Part shown: positions 25,245-34,208 of the stretch, piece by piece
Layout of the letters: each line of letters opens with the position of its first letter
How positions within the stretch are numbered: the stretch's first letter is position 1
NCBI RefSeq assembly: GCF_019704555.1
Contig: NZ_AP024745.1
Coordinates: forward strand, 7,572,501 to 7,636,500
From: Actinoplanes sp. L3-i22
GTDB lineage: Bacteria > Actinomycetota > Actinomycetes > Mycobacteriales > Micromonosporaceae
Length of the DNA stretch: 64,000 nucleotides
Direction: 5' to 3'
Notes under the pieces: generated by a model
Databases searched by the model: none
Seen by the model: the letters and a program-made list of their open reading frames with translations, nothing else
Told to the model about the DNA's origin: nothing
Made by a program: the position numbers and the translations under genes

Positions 25245-27086
25245 GTGCATCGACGAACTCCCCCGAGAACCGCAGCGCTGATCATGGCCGCTGTCCTGCC
25301 GGTGCTGATGACCGCCGCGCTGGTCAGCCGCGATGCGGTCGTTCCGGCGGAACCGGCCCGGGCGCCGTTGCCGTCCGGTGGGCTGGTGACCGTCTGGGAC
25401 ATCCCGATCGGCGAGTTCAGCGAGGCCGCGCTGGACGAGCGCTCGGGCAGCGTCGCGCTGCTCGACCTCGCCGACCCGCTGGACCGGATCAACGGGATGC
25501 AGGTCGTCGACGCGCACAACGGCCTGCGGCGCTGGGGTGGCCGGACCGACGGTCAGTGGGTGCACAACCCGGACGGGAGCCTCGCCGCCGTCGCCGGGAT
25601 CGGGTTTCTCACCTCGGACAAATCCCGGATCTACGCCGTACGGCTGTCCACCGGGCGCCTCGCCTGGAAGTCCGATCCGGGGCTGGGCACCGCGATCGCC
25701 CTCACCGGTGAGCACCTCATCCTCCGGACCGGCACCGGCGTCGTCGCGCTCGACCCGGCGACGGGTGCGACGCGCTGGCAGTGGACGGCGCAGGGCACCT
25801 GCAGCGACTCCCGGTTCTTCGTCGACAACAGCGCGGTGACCAGCGAGTGCGGCGAAGCCGTCGTCCGCGTCGGCCTGAACGACGGCGGCGTGCGCTGGAG
25901 CCGGCCCACCCCGGACGGTTGCACGCTCCACGACATGGTCACCGGGCCGGGCGTCGTCGCGCTCTCCGAGATCTGCGGACCGGCGCTGCGGCTGGTCCTG
26001 CTCGACGGCGACACCGGCGCGGAGCGGGCGTCGCGACACGTCGCCGGCAACCCCGCCGAGGGGGACGACGGCCTGGCCTACCTCACCGCGTTCCCGGCCG
26101 GGACGACCACGCTGGTCCGGGTCTCCACCGAGCGCGGCGTCCTGTTCCGCGCTTCGGACGGCACGCCGCTGCCGCTCCTCGACGGACAGGCCCCGATCGC
26201 GCCGGACGGCGGGCCGGCACCGGACGGGCTCCTGCTGGAACGCGGCGGGGCCGGCGGGGAGGTGACGCTCAGCCTGGTCGACCCGGGGACCGGGGTAGCC
26301 CGGTGGGAGCGGGTCCTGCCGTACGCCGGGACGCGTCTCGACGGGTCGGAGGGATATCGGATCCGCGCCGCCGGCGGCCTGCTGTACCTCGTCGGGACGG
26401 TGCCGACCCTGTGGCCGAACGTGGTCGGGCTGATCGATCAACGCTCCGGTGACCTGGCCCTGTCCGCCACCGGCCGGGCCGACGTGGAGATCGCCGGCGT
26501 CTTCGCGGACGGCTCGATCCTGCTGCGGTCCGGCGTCTACGACGACGGCCGGCTCGCGAGGATCCGGCTGACCGGCGGCGCCACCGGCTTCCTGGGCACC
26601 GACGTCGCGGCCGCCCGGTGGCCCGACGCCTGCCGGCTGCTGTCCGCGGCCGACTACCGCGACGCCTACCCGGCCGGGAAGCCGGTGGTCACCCCGGTGA
26701 CCACCCAGCGGCGCGACGCCGCGCTGCCCGGGCCGGCCCGCTGCCGGTTCCTGCCCTCGTCGATCGCCGGCACCGAGGTGACCGTGTCGGTGAACTGGCT
26801 GTTCGGGAACGACGACGAGGCGGCGAAGGCGGTCGAGCTGTTCAACCTGTACAGCCGGGATCCCACGCCGGCCACCGTCGGCACGGCCCGGCGGCCCGCG
26901 CTGCGGTGGGACGATCTCAGCGGCGACGGCAGCGAGACCGGCGACCATCATCGACTGTCGTTCTCGGTCGGTCCCTGCCTGGCCTCGGTGTCGGCGATCG
27001 GGGACACGCGGCCGCTGCAGCGGCTGGCCGACACCGTCGCGGATCGCCTGGCCGATCCCGCCGTCGCCGCCGGATGTTCCGCCTAG
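25245..27086 (+). CDS. Membrane-anchored PQQ-like beta-propeller protein
   Basis: The protein (613 residues from GTG 25245; GTG 25188 and ATG 25284 are alternatives, none with a strong ribosome site) has one N-terminal hydrophobic segment (AALIMAAVLPVLMTAALV) and then repeated blades with alternating motifs such as IYAVRLSTGRLAWKSD, VVALDPATGATRWQW and VGLNDGGVRWSRP. This W-containing pattern belongs to PQQ-like/outer-membrane-protein-assembly-like propellers. From about residue 460 a separate domain (ACRLLSAADYRDAY..CRFLPSSIAGTEVTVSVNWLF) resembles the DUF3558-like lipoprotein fold. It should lie outside the membrane; no enzyme activity is apparent. It is followed 28 nt later by another membrane-anchored protein. 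Confidence 0.75.
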   Translation: MHRRTPPRTAALIMAAVLPVLMTAALVSRDAVVPAEPARAPLPSGGLVTVWDIPIGEFSEAALDERSGSVALLDLADPLDRINGMQVVDAHNGLRRWGGRTDGQWVHNPDGSLAAVAGIGFLTSDKSRIYAVRLSTGRLAWKSDPGLGTAIALTGEHLILRTGTGVVALDPATGATRWQWTAQGTCSDSRFFVDNSAVTSECGEAVVRVGLNDGGVRWSRPTPDGCTLHDMVTGPGVVALSEICGPALRLVLLDGDTGAERASRHVAGNPAEGDDGLAYLTAFPAGTTTLVRVSTERGVLFRASDGTPLPLLDGQAPIAPDGGPAPDGLLLERGGAGGEVTLSLVDPGTGVARWERVLPYAGTRLDGSEGYRIRAAGGLLYLVGTVPTLWPNVVGLIDQRSGDLALSATGRADVEIAGVFADGSILLRSGVYDDGRLARIRLTGGATGFLGTDVAAARWPDACRLLSAADYRDAYPAGKPVVTPVTTQRRDAALPGPARCRFLPSSIAGTEVTVSVNWLFGNDDEAAKAVELFNLYSRDPTPATVGTARRPALRWDDLSGDGSETGDHHRLSFSVGPCLASVSAIGDTRPLQRLADTVADRLADPAVAAGCSA

Positions 27087-27114
27087 TGCCGCCCCGCAGG
27101 TCGAAAGGACGTTC

Positions 27115-28014
27115 GTGACCAGCAAGAAGAACAAGAAGCCGCCGCAGAGCCGTGGACCGGGCCGCGCCGCGCCGCCGGCTTCCGAGCCGCCGGCGCCGAC
27201 TTCCGCGCCGCCCGCCGGTGAGGAGAAGCAGCCCTGGTACAAGGCGATGACAGCCAAGATCGGCGGGGCGCTCCTGGCGATCATCGTGATCGCCGTGGGC
27301 GCCTGGGCCTCGAAACAGGCCGAACGCCACGTGCCGCCCGCCCCGGATCCCAAGCCCACGCCCGGCAGCGGCTTCGAACCCGCGGTCACGGTCATCCCCC
27401 GGTGCGGGCAGATCTACGCGATCGACCGGGTCGTCGACCCGGACACCGACGCCGCCCAACTGCTCGGCCTGGCCGGTTCCGGCGCCGCGGGCTTCAACGA
27501 CTTCCTGCGTACGGAGCGGGCCGCGCCCGTCGGCTCGATCACCGTCGAGGTCGTCTTCACCGGCCTGCTGGAACGCCCCACCCGGATCCTCGACGTGCGC
27601 GTCGACGGACTCGCCACCACCCCCAGCACGGCCGGCACCGAGCTGCAGACCTACTGCGGTGGTGACCCGCCGACCCGGTCGGTCACCCTGGACATGGACA
27701 CGCCGCCGCGATCGCTGATGAGCGCCGGCAAGGCGTACTTCACCGACCGCGACCTGGACGTCTCGGTCACGGAACGGGAGACCCTGCGCATCTCCGTGTC
27801 CGCGGCGCGCCAGAACTACCGCTGGTACTTCGCGATCGACCACATCGACGCCACCGGGGCCCGCGCCACCAGCTACCTCGACGCCGCCGGACACCTGCAC
27901 ACCGACCCCGCCCGGGTGCCGGTCGCCGACTTCTTCGCCGTCACCGGCGCGGCGAAGTCCTACGGCGCGCGATACACCGAGACCGGCGGGCGCTTCCGCG
28001 TGCACGACCGCTGA
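27115..28014 (+). CDS. Single-pass membrane protein, unknown function
   Basis: The 299-residue protein starts with GTG after GAAAGGAC. A charged, proline-rich cytoplasmic stretch (KKNKKPPQSRG..EEKQPWYKAM) precedes one transmembrane helix (IGGALLAIIVIAVGAWA, about 44-60). The extracellular remainder has a few Cys residues (CGQIYAIDRV; YCGGD) and predicted beta strands. I do not recognise a family. Its spacing after the propeller gene suggests co-expression and perhaps a shared envelope role. Confidence 0.65.
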   Translation: MTSKKNKKPPQSRGPGRAAPPASEPPAPTSAPPAGEEKQPWYKAMTAKIGGALLAIIVIAVGAWASKQAERHVPPAPDPKPTPGSGFEPAVTVIPRCGQIYAIDRVVDPDTDAAQLLGLAGSGAAGFNDFLRTERAAPVGSITVEVVFTGLLERPTRILDVRVDGLATTPSTAGTELQTYCGGDPPTRSVTLDMDTPPRSLMSAGKAYFTDRDLDVSVTERETLRISVSAARQNYRWYFAIDHIDATGARATSYLDAAGHLHTDPARVPVADFFAVTGAAKSYGARYTETGGRFRVHDR

Positions 28015-28053
28015 GGGCAGACCCGCAAGCCCCCGAGGGGCCAGGATGGGCGG

Positions 28054-28299
28054 ATGGACGATCAAGAACTGATCCGCGACATGATCCGGCGCATCCAGGA
28101 GGACAACCACGAATACGCCTATGTCGCGAATCAATTCGGCCCACACGCGCTCCTCAACAGCCATCTGCCGATGCTCGACCTGATCGAATCGCTGGCGGCC
28201 GAGTGGCTGATCATGGATCCGGCCGACGACCGCTATGTCGGCCTCGCCCACGCCCTGCGGGTGATCGCCCAGGCCTACGCCGAAGACCAGGACAACTGA
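28054..28299 (+). CDS. Small hypothetical protein
   Basis: The 81-residue acidic protein (MDDQELIRDMIRRIQEDNHEYAYV...) is predicted to be almost entirely helical, with segments LLNSHLPMLDLIESLAAEWLIMDP and YVGLAHALRVIAQAYAED. There is no membrane segment or known motif. AGGATGGGCGG before the ATG is a weak ribosome site. It lies 39 bp after the membrane-protein stop and could be part of that transcript. Confidence 0.55.
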   Translation: MDDQELIRDMIRRIQEDNHEYAYVANQFGPHALLNSHLPMLDLIESLAAEWLIMDPADDRYVGLAHALRVIAQAYAEDQDN

Positions 28300-28374
28300 C
28301 TTCGGGGCGGGAGCTGTCGGGCCTCGGTGGCGGCGGAGCGAGGACACCGCGCCACCCGGACCGGATGGCCGCGG

Positions 28375-28782
28375 TCAGGACAGGCGGACGCGGCTCCCGA
28401 GAACGGCGGGCAGGTGGGCGAAGAGGACGGCGTGGGCCGGGTCGTTGTTCAGCCAGAGGAGTTTGTGCCGGGTGCCGTCGTGCAGGGTGATCCGCAACGC
28501 GCCCGAGACGGTGCCCTTGACCAGCTGGGCCGCGGCGATCGAGTCATACAGGATGAATTTGTTGGTGTGATGCTCGGACAGGATCGTGCCGGGATTCAGC
28601 CAGGCCGCGTCGAGCTGCGGGAGCGGCAGGCGGACGGTCGGGCCGTAACCGTTGCTCATCGTCTCAGCGAGGGTGAGGCGGCGGCGGACCAGCGCCCAGG
28701 GGGTCAGCCACAGCTCGCCGTGGATCCAGTCGAGCCAGCCGGTGGTGCAGCTCCTGCTCACGCACTCCGCGACGTCGGGCAC
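28375..28782 (-). CDS. Hypothetical protein with leaderless-type start
   Basis: I place the start at GTG 28782 (VPDVAECVSRSCTTGWLDWIHGELWLTPWALVRRRLTL), giving 135 residues. TATGAT lies exactly 6 nt upstream of that GTG, so transcription would begin at the start codon. The protein is mostly beta (LRITLHDGTRHKLLWLNND, AVLFAHLPAVLGSRVRL) and recalls small GRAM/PH-like domains (GELWLTPWALVRR..TNKFILYDSI), but this is a shape resemblance only. Upstream in-frame codons are shadows of the divergent oxidoreductase gene. Confidence 0.6.
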   Translation of the reverse strand: MPDVAECVSRSCTTGWLDWIHGELWLTPWALVRRRLTLAETMSNGYGPTVRLPLPQLDAAWLNPGTILSEHHTNKFILYDSIAAAQLVKGTVSGALRITLHDGTRHKLLWLNNDPAHAVLFAHLPAVLGSRVRLS

Positions 28783-28788
28783 CCGGTG

Positions 28789-28794
28789 ATCATA
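28789..28794 (-). promoter_or_regulatory. -10 element of leaderless promoter
   Basis: TATGAT on the minus strand sits 6 nt before the GTG at 28782. No ribosome site intervenes, as expected for a leaderless transcript. Confidence 0.5.
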
Positions 28795-28900
28795 GAGAAC
28801 AGTGACCCAAGTCCCGAGCTGCGGGAAGGCTCCGACGGGTCGGGCCGGCATGTCGGTAATGTGCGGGGACTGCCCGACTACAGATTGCACTGGAAACAAC

Positions 28901-31693
28901 GTGACGACCGCTGCGATTTCGACCGACCTCGTGCAGAGCCTGAACCGGGCCGGCGTGACCGATGTGCTGACCGACGCGGCGCATCGCTCCGCGTATGCGA
29001 GCGACGCCTCCCTGTACCGGATCGTGCCGCAGGCGATCGTGCGGCCGCGGCACGACGACGACGTGCTGGCCACCCTGGCGGTCAGCCGGGAGCTGGGGAT
29101 CCCGGTCACCGCGCGGGGCGCCGGCACCTCGGTGGCCGGCAACGCGATCGGGCCGGGGGTGATCCTGGACTTCAGCCGGCACATGAACCGGGTGCTCGAG
29201 GTCGACGGCGACGCGCGGACCGCGCGGGTGCAGGCCGGGACGGTGCAGTCGGTGCTGCAGGCCGCGGCGAAACCGTTCGGGCTGCGGTTCGGGCCGGATC
29301 CGTCGACGCACACACGCTGCACGATCGGCGGGATGATCGGGAACAACTCCTGCGGGTCACGGACGCTGGGCTACGGCCGTACGTCGGACAATGTCGTTGA
29401 TCTGAAAGCCTTCACGATCGACGGCGAGGACCTTTTCGCGTCGAAGATCGTCGATTCGCTGCGGGATCTGATCGGGGCGAATCTCGCGGTCGGGCGGACC
29501 GAGTTCGCGACGTTCGGGCGGCAGGTGTCGGGGTACGCGGTCGAGCACCTGCTGCCGGAGAACGGGTTCAACCTCACCGAGTTCCTGGTCGGCAGCGAGG
29601 GCACGCTCGCGGTGGTCACCGAGGCGACGGTACGACTCGTCGCCGACCCGAAGTTCCGCACGCTCGTGGTCCTCGGCTACCCCGACTTCGGCACCGCCGG
29701 CGACGTCATCCCGGGCATCCTGGAGTTCAAGCCGACCGCGTGCGAGGGCCTCGACCACCGGATCTGCGACGTGGTGCGCAGCCGGCGCGGGCCGGACGCC
29801 GTCCCGCCGCTGCCCGGTGGCACCGCCTGGCTGATGGTCGAGATCGCCGGCGACGACGCGGACGAGGTCCGGTCGCGGGTCGACGCGCTGATCCCGGCGG
29901 CGCACGCGATCGACCACCTGGTCGTCGAGGATCCGGCGCTGGCCGCGCCGCTGTGGAAGATCCGCGAGGACGGCGCCGGGCTGGCCGGGCGGGCGCCGAG
30001 CGGCCTGCCCGCGCACGGTGGCTGGGAGGACTCGGCGGTGCCGCCCGCCAAGATCGGGGCGTATCTGCGGGACTTCGACGCGCTCGGCGCGCGGCACGGA
30101 CTCTCGGTGATGCCGTACGGGCACCTCGGCGACGGCTGCGTGCACGTGCGGCTGGACTTTCCGCTGGACAAGCCGGGTGGGCCGGGCAAGTTCCGGGCGT
30201 TCCTGGAGGACGCCGCCGACCTGGTGGTCAGCTACGGCGGGTCACTGTCCGGCGAGCACGGGGACGGGCGGGCGCGCAGTGAGCTGCTCAGCCGGATGTA
30301 CTCCCCCGCGGCGATGACGCTGTTCCGGCAGATCAAGCACACGTTCGACCCGGCGAACCTGCTCAACCCGGGCAACCTGGTCGACCCGGATCCGGTGGAC
30401 GCGAACATCCGGGTCGCGCAGGCCCGGCCGGTGACGACGAAACTCGCCCTCGCCTATCACCACGACGGCGGAGATTTCAACCAGGCGGTGCACCGGTGCA
30501 CCGGCGTGGGCAAGTGCCGTGCCGACACCACGGTGCTCGGCGGCGTGATGTGCCCGTCGTTCCTGGCCACCAAGGACGAGAAGGACTCGACGCGCGGGCG
30601 GGCGCGGGTGCTCCAGGAGATGCTCGACGGGGACCTGGCGCCGGACTGGCGGGCGCCGGCCGTACACGATGCGCTTGATCTTTGTTTGTCCTGCAAGGGG
30701 TGTGCTTCGGACTGCCCGACCGGGATCGACATGGCGGCGTACAAGTCGGAGGTGCTGCACCAGAGCTACCAGGGGCGGGCTCGGCCGCGGTCGCATTACT
30801 CGCTCGGGTGGCTGCCTCGGTGGTCCCGGCTGGCCTCTCGTCTTCCCCGCCTCGCGAACCTGATGACCAGCCTGCCGGGGATCCGTGGGCTGGCGCTTTT
30901 CGCCGCCGGCGTCGACTCGCGACGATCGATTCCGACATTTGCTCCTAAGACTTTCAAGTCGGGTTTCAAGCCGATCAAGACCGGCAAGCCGGTGATCCTG
31001 TTCGTGGACAGCTTCACTGATCATTTTGCGCCGGAGATCGCGCAGGCGTCGGTCGACCTGCTCGTCGACGCCGGTTACGCGCCGCAGGTCACCAGCCGGA
31101 AGGCCTGCTGCGGGCTGACCTGGATCAGCACCGGCCAGCTCGACGCCGCCCGGCGCATCCTCGGCGCCACCGTCGACGAGCTGCACCGCGCGGTCAAGCA
31201 GGGCATCCCGATCGTCGGCCTGGAACCGTCCTGCACCGGCGTGCTGCGACAGGACGCGGTCGAGCTCGTCGACACCGAGGCCGCCCGGGAGGTCGCGGCG
31301 GCCACCAGGACGGTGGCTGAGCTGCTTGCCGCCACTCCCGGTTGGTCTCCCCCCTCACTTGCCGGGGTACGGGTGATCGCCCAGCCGCACTGTCATCACC
31401 ATGCCGTGATGGGCTGGGAAGCCGACGCCAAGCTGCTGAAACAGACCGGGGCGACGGTCAAGCGGCTCGGCGGGTGCTGCGGGCTGGCCGGGAACTTCGG
31501 GGTGGAGCGCGGGCACTACGAGGTATCAGTAGCGGTCGCCGAGCAGCAGCTGTTGCCGGCGCTCGCCAAGGCCGAGGAGGGGGACATCTTCCTGGCGGAC
31601 GGGTTCTCCTGCCGGACCCAGGCGGACGATCTCGCCGACGTGTCGGGGGTGCACCTCGTGCAGCTGCTCGCGAACGCGCTGCCCCGCACGTGA
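28901..31693 (+). CDS. FAD-binding and (Fe-S)-binding oxidoreductase (GlcD-GlcF-like fusion)
   Basis: The 930-residue protein fuses a GlcD-type flavoprotein to a GlcF-type iron-sulfur subunit. The N-terminal half has VTARGAGTSVAGNAIGPGVILDFSRHMN, GGMIGNNSCGSRTLGYGRTSDNV and GGSLSGEHGDGRARSELL. A 4Fe-4S ferredoxin-like module follows with RCTGVGKCR..GVMCPSF and CLSCKGCASDCPTG (about 595-608). The C-terminal CCG domains carry KACCGLTWIS and LGGCCGLAGNFG. Such fusions oxidise 2-hydroxy acids such as D-lactate or D-2-hydroxyglutarate and pass electrons to the membrane. The GTG at 28901 has only a weak ribosome site. It is coupled to a GNAT gene by GTGA. Confidence 0.88.
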   Translation: MTTAAISTDLVQSLNRAGVTDVLTDAAHRSAYASDASLYRIVPQAIVRPRHDDDVLATLAVSRELGIPVTARGAGTSVAGNAIGPGVILDFSRHMNRVLEVDGDARTARVQAGTVQSVLQAAAKPFGLRFGPDPSTHTRCTIGGMIGNNSCGSRTLGYGRTSDNVVDLKAFTIDGEDLFASKIVDSLRDLIGANLAVGRTEFATFGRQVSGYAVEHLLPENGFNLTEFLVGSEGTLAVVTEATVRLVADPKFRTLVVLGYPDFGTAGDVIPGILEFKPTACEGLDHRICDVVRSRRGPDAVPPLPGGTAWLMVEIAGDDADEVRSRVDALIPAAHAIDHLVVEDPALAAPLWKIREDGAGLAGRAPSGLPAHGGWEDSAVPPAKIGAYLRDFDALGARHGLSVMPYGHLGDGCVHVRLDFPLDKPGGPGKFRAFLEDAADLVVSYGGSLSGEHGDGRARSELLSRMYSPAAMTLFRQIKHTFDPANLLNPGNLVDPDPVDANIRVAQARPVTTKLALAYHHDGGDFNQAVHRCTGVGKCRADTTVLGGVMCPSFLATKDEKDSTRGRARVLQEMLDGDLAPDWRAPAVHDALDLCLSCKGCASDCPTGIDMAAYKSEVLHQSYQGRARPRSHYSLGWLPRWSRLASRLPRLANLMTSLPGIRGLALFAAGVDSRRSIPTFAPKTFKSGFKPIKTGKPVILFVDSFTDHFAPEIAQASVDLLVDAGYAPQVTSRKACCGLTWISTGQLDAARRILGATVDELHRAVKQGIPIVGLEPSCTGVLRQDAVELVDTEAAREVAAATRTVAELLAATPGWSPPSLAGVRVIAQPHCHHHAVMGWEADAKLLKQTGATVKRLGGCCGLAGNFGVERGHYEVSVAVAEQQLLPALAKAEEGDIFLADGFSCRTQADDLADVSGVHLVQLLANALPRT

Positions 31694-32085
31694 TCCGGGC
31701 GTTTCGCTGGGACGACTACGACGCGGTCGCGGCGGTGTGGACCGCGGCCGGGGCTGACGTCGTACCCAAATCGGAATTGACTGTGAAGTTGACCCGCGAT
31801 CCGGAGTTGTTCCTGGTTTTCGAGTCCGGAAATGATGTCGTCGGGGCGATTCTCGGCACGTGGGACGGGCGGCGTGGGTGGATCTTCCGGCTCGCCGTCG
31901 ATCCGGGTCGGCGCCGGCAGGGGATCGCTACGCGGCTGGTCCGTGAGCTGGAGACGCGGTTTGCGGCGCTGGGGTGCCCGCGGATCAATCTGCTGGTGCT
32001 GCCGCACAACGAGGCCGGGCTGCGGTTCTGGCAGGAGCTCGGGTACCTGCCCGCGCCGGATGTGCTCTGCACCAAACCGCTTTGA
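31690..32085 (+). CDS. GNAT-family N-acetyltransferase
   Basis: The 131-residue protein starts at GTG 31690, overlapping the preceding stop. IRAFRWDDYDAVAAVWTAAG is the first GNAT strand and helix; RLAVDPGRRRQGIATRLVRELETRF is the acetyl-CoA pyrophosphate-binding motif A (Q/R-x-x-G-x-A). LGCPRINLLVLPHNEAGLRFWQELGYLP completes the fold, as in RimI/YpeA-like enzymes. The acceptor is unknown. Codons 21-28 fall in a copy of the short dispersed repeat (31750-31773). Confidence 0.85.
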   Translation: MIRAFRWDDYDAVAAVWTAAGADVVPKSELTVKLTRDPELFLVFESGNDVVGAILGTWDGRRGWIFRLAVDPGRRRQGIATRLVRELETRFAALGCPRINLLVLPHNEAGLRFWQELGYLPAPDVLCTKPL

Positions 32086-32125
32086 CGTCTTTTCGCGACG
32101 TGGCGCGGGCGTGGTCGAATGGGGC

Positions 32126-33127
32126 ATGCTGCTCGCTCCGATGCTCGTGGCCGCGGTCGCGGCCGGCCCGGTCTGCAAGATCGACGACAAGCGCATGGAC
32201 GAGCTGTCCGGGCTGGTGGCCACCGACGACGGTTACGTGGTGGTGAACGACGGGGCCGACGAGGCGTCGCATCGGAAGATCTTCTACCTGAAGAAGGACT
32301 GCTCGGTACGGCGGACCGTGTCCTACCCGTCGCGGCCGCGGGACACCGAGGACCTGCAACTCGGGCCGGACGGGACGCTCTGGGTCGCGGACATCGGCGA
32401 CAACGGGGCGTCGCGGGACACGATCGCGCTGTGGAAAGTGGCGCCGGGATCGTCCAAGCCCAAGCTGTACCGGATGTCGTACCCGGACGGGGCGCACGAC
32501 GCCGAGGCGCTGATCATCGCGCCGGACGGCACGCCGGTCATCGTCACGAAGACGCCGGGAGCGGCGGGTGTCTACGTTCCGACCGGCGCGCTGAAGCCCG
32601 GCGGGACGACGGTGCTCAAGCCGGTCGGCTCGGTCTCGGTGCCGATCACGACGACCAGCAACCCGTACTCGTTTCCCGGCCGCATGGTCATCACCGGGGC
32701 GGCGACCAGCCCCGATCGGACACGCGTGGTCCTTCGGACCTACGCCGACGCTTTTGAGTACGACGTGAGCGGCGGCGACGTCGTCAAGGCGCTCACGTCC
32801 GGAACGCCGAAGCAGATCCCGCTGCCGGACGAACCGCAGGGCGAATCGGTCGCCTACACGGTCGACGGCACCGCGCTGCTGACCGTCTCCGAGGGGACGA
32901 AGCCGACGCTGCTGCGCTATCCCCTGCCGGACCCGCCTGCCCCGGTGAAGTCGCCGCCGCCGGTCGTGGCCGGTTCCCCGGGCCCGTCACCGGCGGTCGC
33001 CGCCGCCAAGTCGTCGTCCTCGGCGCTCCCGCTCTACGTTTTCCTGTTCGCCGCGTTCGGGATCGGCATCCCGGTCGCCGCCGTCCTGGTCCGCCGGTTC
33101 AGGAGGCGGACAGGACGTCCACGATGA
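32126..33127 (+). CDS. Secreted or membrane-anchored beta-propeller-like protein
   Basis: The 333-residue protein has a short N-terminal signal (MLLAPMLVAAVAAGPVC), repeated strands such as LSGLVATDDGYVVVND, DLQLGPDGTLWVADIGDN and ALIIAPDGTPVIVTKTP suggesting a propeller of the esterase/SMP-30 sort, a proline-rich linker (PPAPVKSPPPVVAGSPGPSP) and a C-terminal membrane helix (LYVFLFAAFGIGIPVAAVLV) followed by RRFRRRTGRPR. The layout implies an exported domain tethered by a C-terminal anchor. The ATG at 32126 is preferred to GTG 32111. Its last 29 bp overlap the convergent FKBP gene. Confidence 0.7.
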   Translation: MLLAPMLVAAVAAGPVCKIDDKRMDELSGLVATDDGYVVVNDGADEASHRKIFYLKKDCSVRRTVSYPSRPRDTEDLQLGPDGTLWVADIGDNGASRDTIALWKVAPGSSKPKLYRMSYPDGAHDAEALIIAPDGTPVIVTKTPGAAGVYVPTGALKPGGTTVLKPVGSVSVPITTTSNPYSFPGRMVITGAATSPDRTRVVLRTYADAFEYDVSGGDVVKALTSGTPKQIPLPDEPQGESVAYTVDGTALLTVSEGTKPTLLRYPLPDPPAPVKSPPPVVAGSPGPSPAVAAAKSSSSALPLYVFLFAAFGIGIPVAAVLVRRFRRRTGRPR

Positions 33128-33812
33128 AGCGGAGCGTGCCGGCCGGCTGGCCGCCGGTCGGGGCGGTGCCGTAGGCCAGGGCGGCCGGGATGTCGAGCTG
33201 CACACGGCTGCCCACCTTCACGCCGATCAGGCCCTGGTCCCAGCCCTTGATGACGCTGCCGGTGCCGACCTGGAAGCTGAACGGCTCGGAACGCTTCCAG
33301 GACGAGTCGAACTCCTTGCCGTCGGCGTACGTGACGCCGACGTAGTTCACGTCGATCGTCTGCCCCTGCTGGACGGCGGCGCCCGTACCCTGGATCAGGG
33401 TTGTCGTCTTGAGCTTGGTGATCGTGCCGGTGCCGGCGGTGGCCGCCGGCTTCTTGGCCAGGGCCGGGTCGGCGCCCGCGGGCAACGACGGGAAGGCCGC
33501 GGCCGACTCGGCCGGGGCGGCGGCGCTCGGGGCCGTGCTGGCGGCCGGGGTGCTCGCGGTCGACGTGCTCGAATTCGACGAGGTGCTCACCCAGTAGATC
33601 AGGCCGACCAGGAGAGCCAGCACCACCGCGGCGGCGCCGGCGACGGTCAGCGTCTGGCGGCGTTTCTGCATTGCCCGGGCTCGGGCCTTCGCGGCTTTGG
33701 CCTCGGCTCGTTTCTCGGCCTTGGTCTTGAGGGGCGGGCCGCTCCGGCGGGGCGGAGTGGGGACGGCACGCCTGGTGACCGCGGTGTCGCGGCTCGTTAC
33801 GGGATCGGGCAC
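33099..33812 (-). CDS. Membrane-anchored FKBP-type peptidyl-prolyl isomerase
   Basis: The 237-residue protein has a basic cytoplasmic N-terminus, one transmembrane helix (LTVAGAAAVVLALLVGLIYW, about 75-94), an Ala/Ser/Thr-rich linker and a C-terminal FKBP domain. The domain shows VQQGQTIDVNYVGVTYADGKEFDSSWKR, FQVGTGSVIKGWDQGLIGVKVGSRVQLDIP and AYGTAPTG..AGTLRFIVDVL, all standard FKBP landmarks, so it should catalyse proline isomerisation in exported proteins. The GTG at 33812 has TATCGT (33819-33824) 6 nt upstream, again a leaderless arrangement. Confidence 0.88.
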   Translation of the reverse strand: MPDPVTSRDTAVTRRAVPTPPRRSGPPLKTKAEKRAEAKAAKARARAMQKRRQTLTVAGAAAVVLALLVGLIYWVSTSSNSSTSTASTPAASTAPSAAAPAESAAAFPSLPAGADPALAKKPAATAGTGTITKLKTTTLIQGTGAAVQQGQTIDVNYVGVTYADGKEFDSSWKRSEPFSFQVGTGSVIKGWDQGLIGVKVGSRVQLDIPAALAYGTAPTGGQPAGTLRFIVDVLSAS

Positions 33813-33818
33813 AGGCCG

Positions 33819-33824
33819 ACGATA
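33819..33824 (-). promoter_or_regulatory. -10 element of leaderless promoter
   Basis: TATCGT on the minus strand stands 6 nt from the FKBP gene GTG, the same spacing as at 28789-28794 and 39632-39637. Confidence 0.4.
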
Positions 33825-33980
33825 CGACACTCCGCTGTGATCGGAGGTACTCGACACAAGGGCTTTCACATCCTGCTCTGTTGGCAGTTCGTCCGCGCTT
33901 CCTGTCGTTCGCCCGCGCTGCTGTCGTTTCTGTGCCTCGGTCGTTCGGCCCGCGCTCCCGGCCCGCCCGGCCCGCCCGGC

Positions 33981-34095
33981 CGGCGCTCCCGGCCCCGCCC
34001 CGCCGGCGCTCCCGGCCCCGCCCCGCCGGCGCTCCCGGCCCCGCCCCGCCGGCGCTCCCGGCCCCGCCCGGCCGGCGCTCCTGGCCGCTCGGCCG
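33981..34095. repeat. Minisatellite, 23-bp unit, five copies
   Basis: The unit CGGCGCTCCCGGCCCCGCCC plus CGC recurs with starts at 33981, 34004, 34027, 34050 and 34073, an exact 23-bp period; the last copy drifts. It lies in the 396-bp gap between the FKBP and CorA genes, which holds no convincing gene. Confidence 0.8.
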
Positions 34096-34103
34096 CGCTC
34101 CTG

Positions 34104-34185
34104 GTCGTTGGGGTGCGCGCTCCCGGTCGTTGGGGTGCGCGCTCCCGGTCGTTGGGGTGCGCCTCGGTCGTTGGGGTGCGCTTCT
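34104..34185. repeat. Minisatellite, 22-bp unit, four copies
   Basis: GTCGTTGGGGTGCGC recurs at 34104, 34126, 34148 and 34167 (periods 22, 22, 19), linked by GCTCCCG. It abuts the 23-bp array and ends 24 bp before the CorA start codon. Confidence 0.75.
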
Positions 34186-34208
34186 CGGAAAGTACGCTTC
34201 GACCGGGG

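Noticed and set aside
33981-34185. CRISPR-like array
   Set aside because: Units are directly tandem with no unique spacers, so this is a minisatellite; the same holds for the arrays at 36153 and 39461.
33837-34208. In-frame upstream extension of CorA and overlapping frames
   Set aside because: These codons are minisatellite sequence giving Pro/Arg/Ala-rich runs, without family similarity.
34186-34208. Magnesium riboswitch ahead of CorA
   Set aside because: Only 23 bp separate the repeat array from the start codon, leaving no room for an M-box or similar fold.
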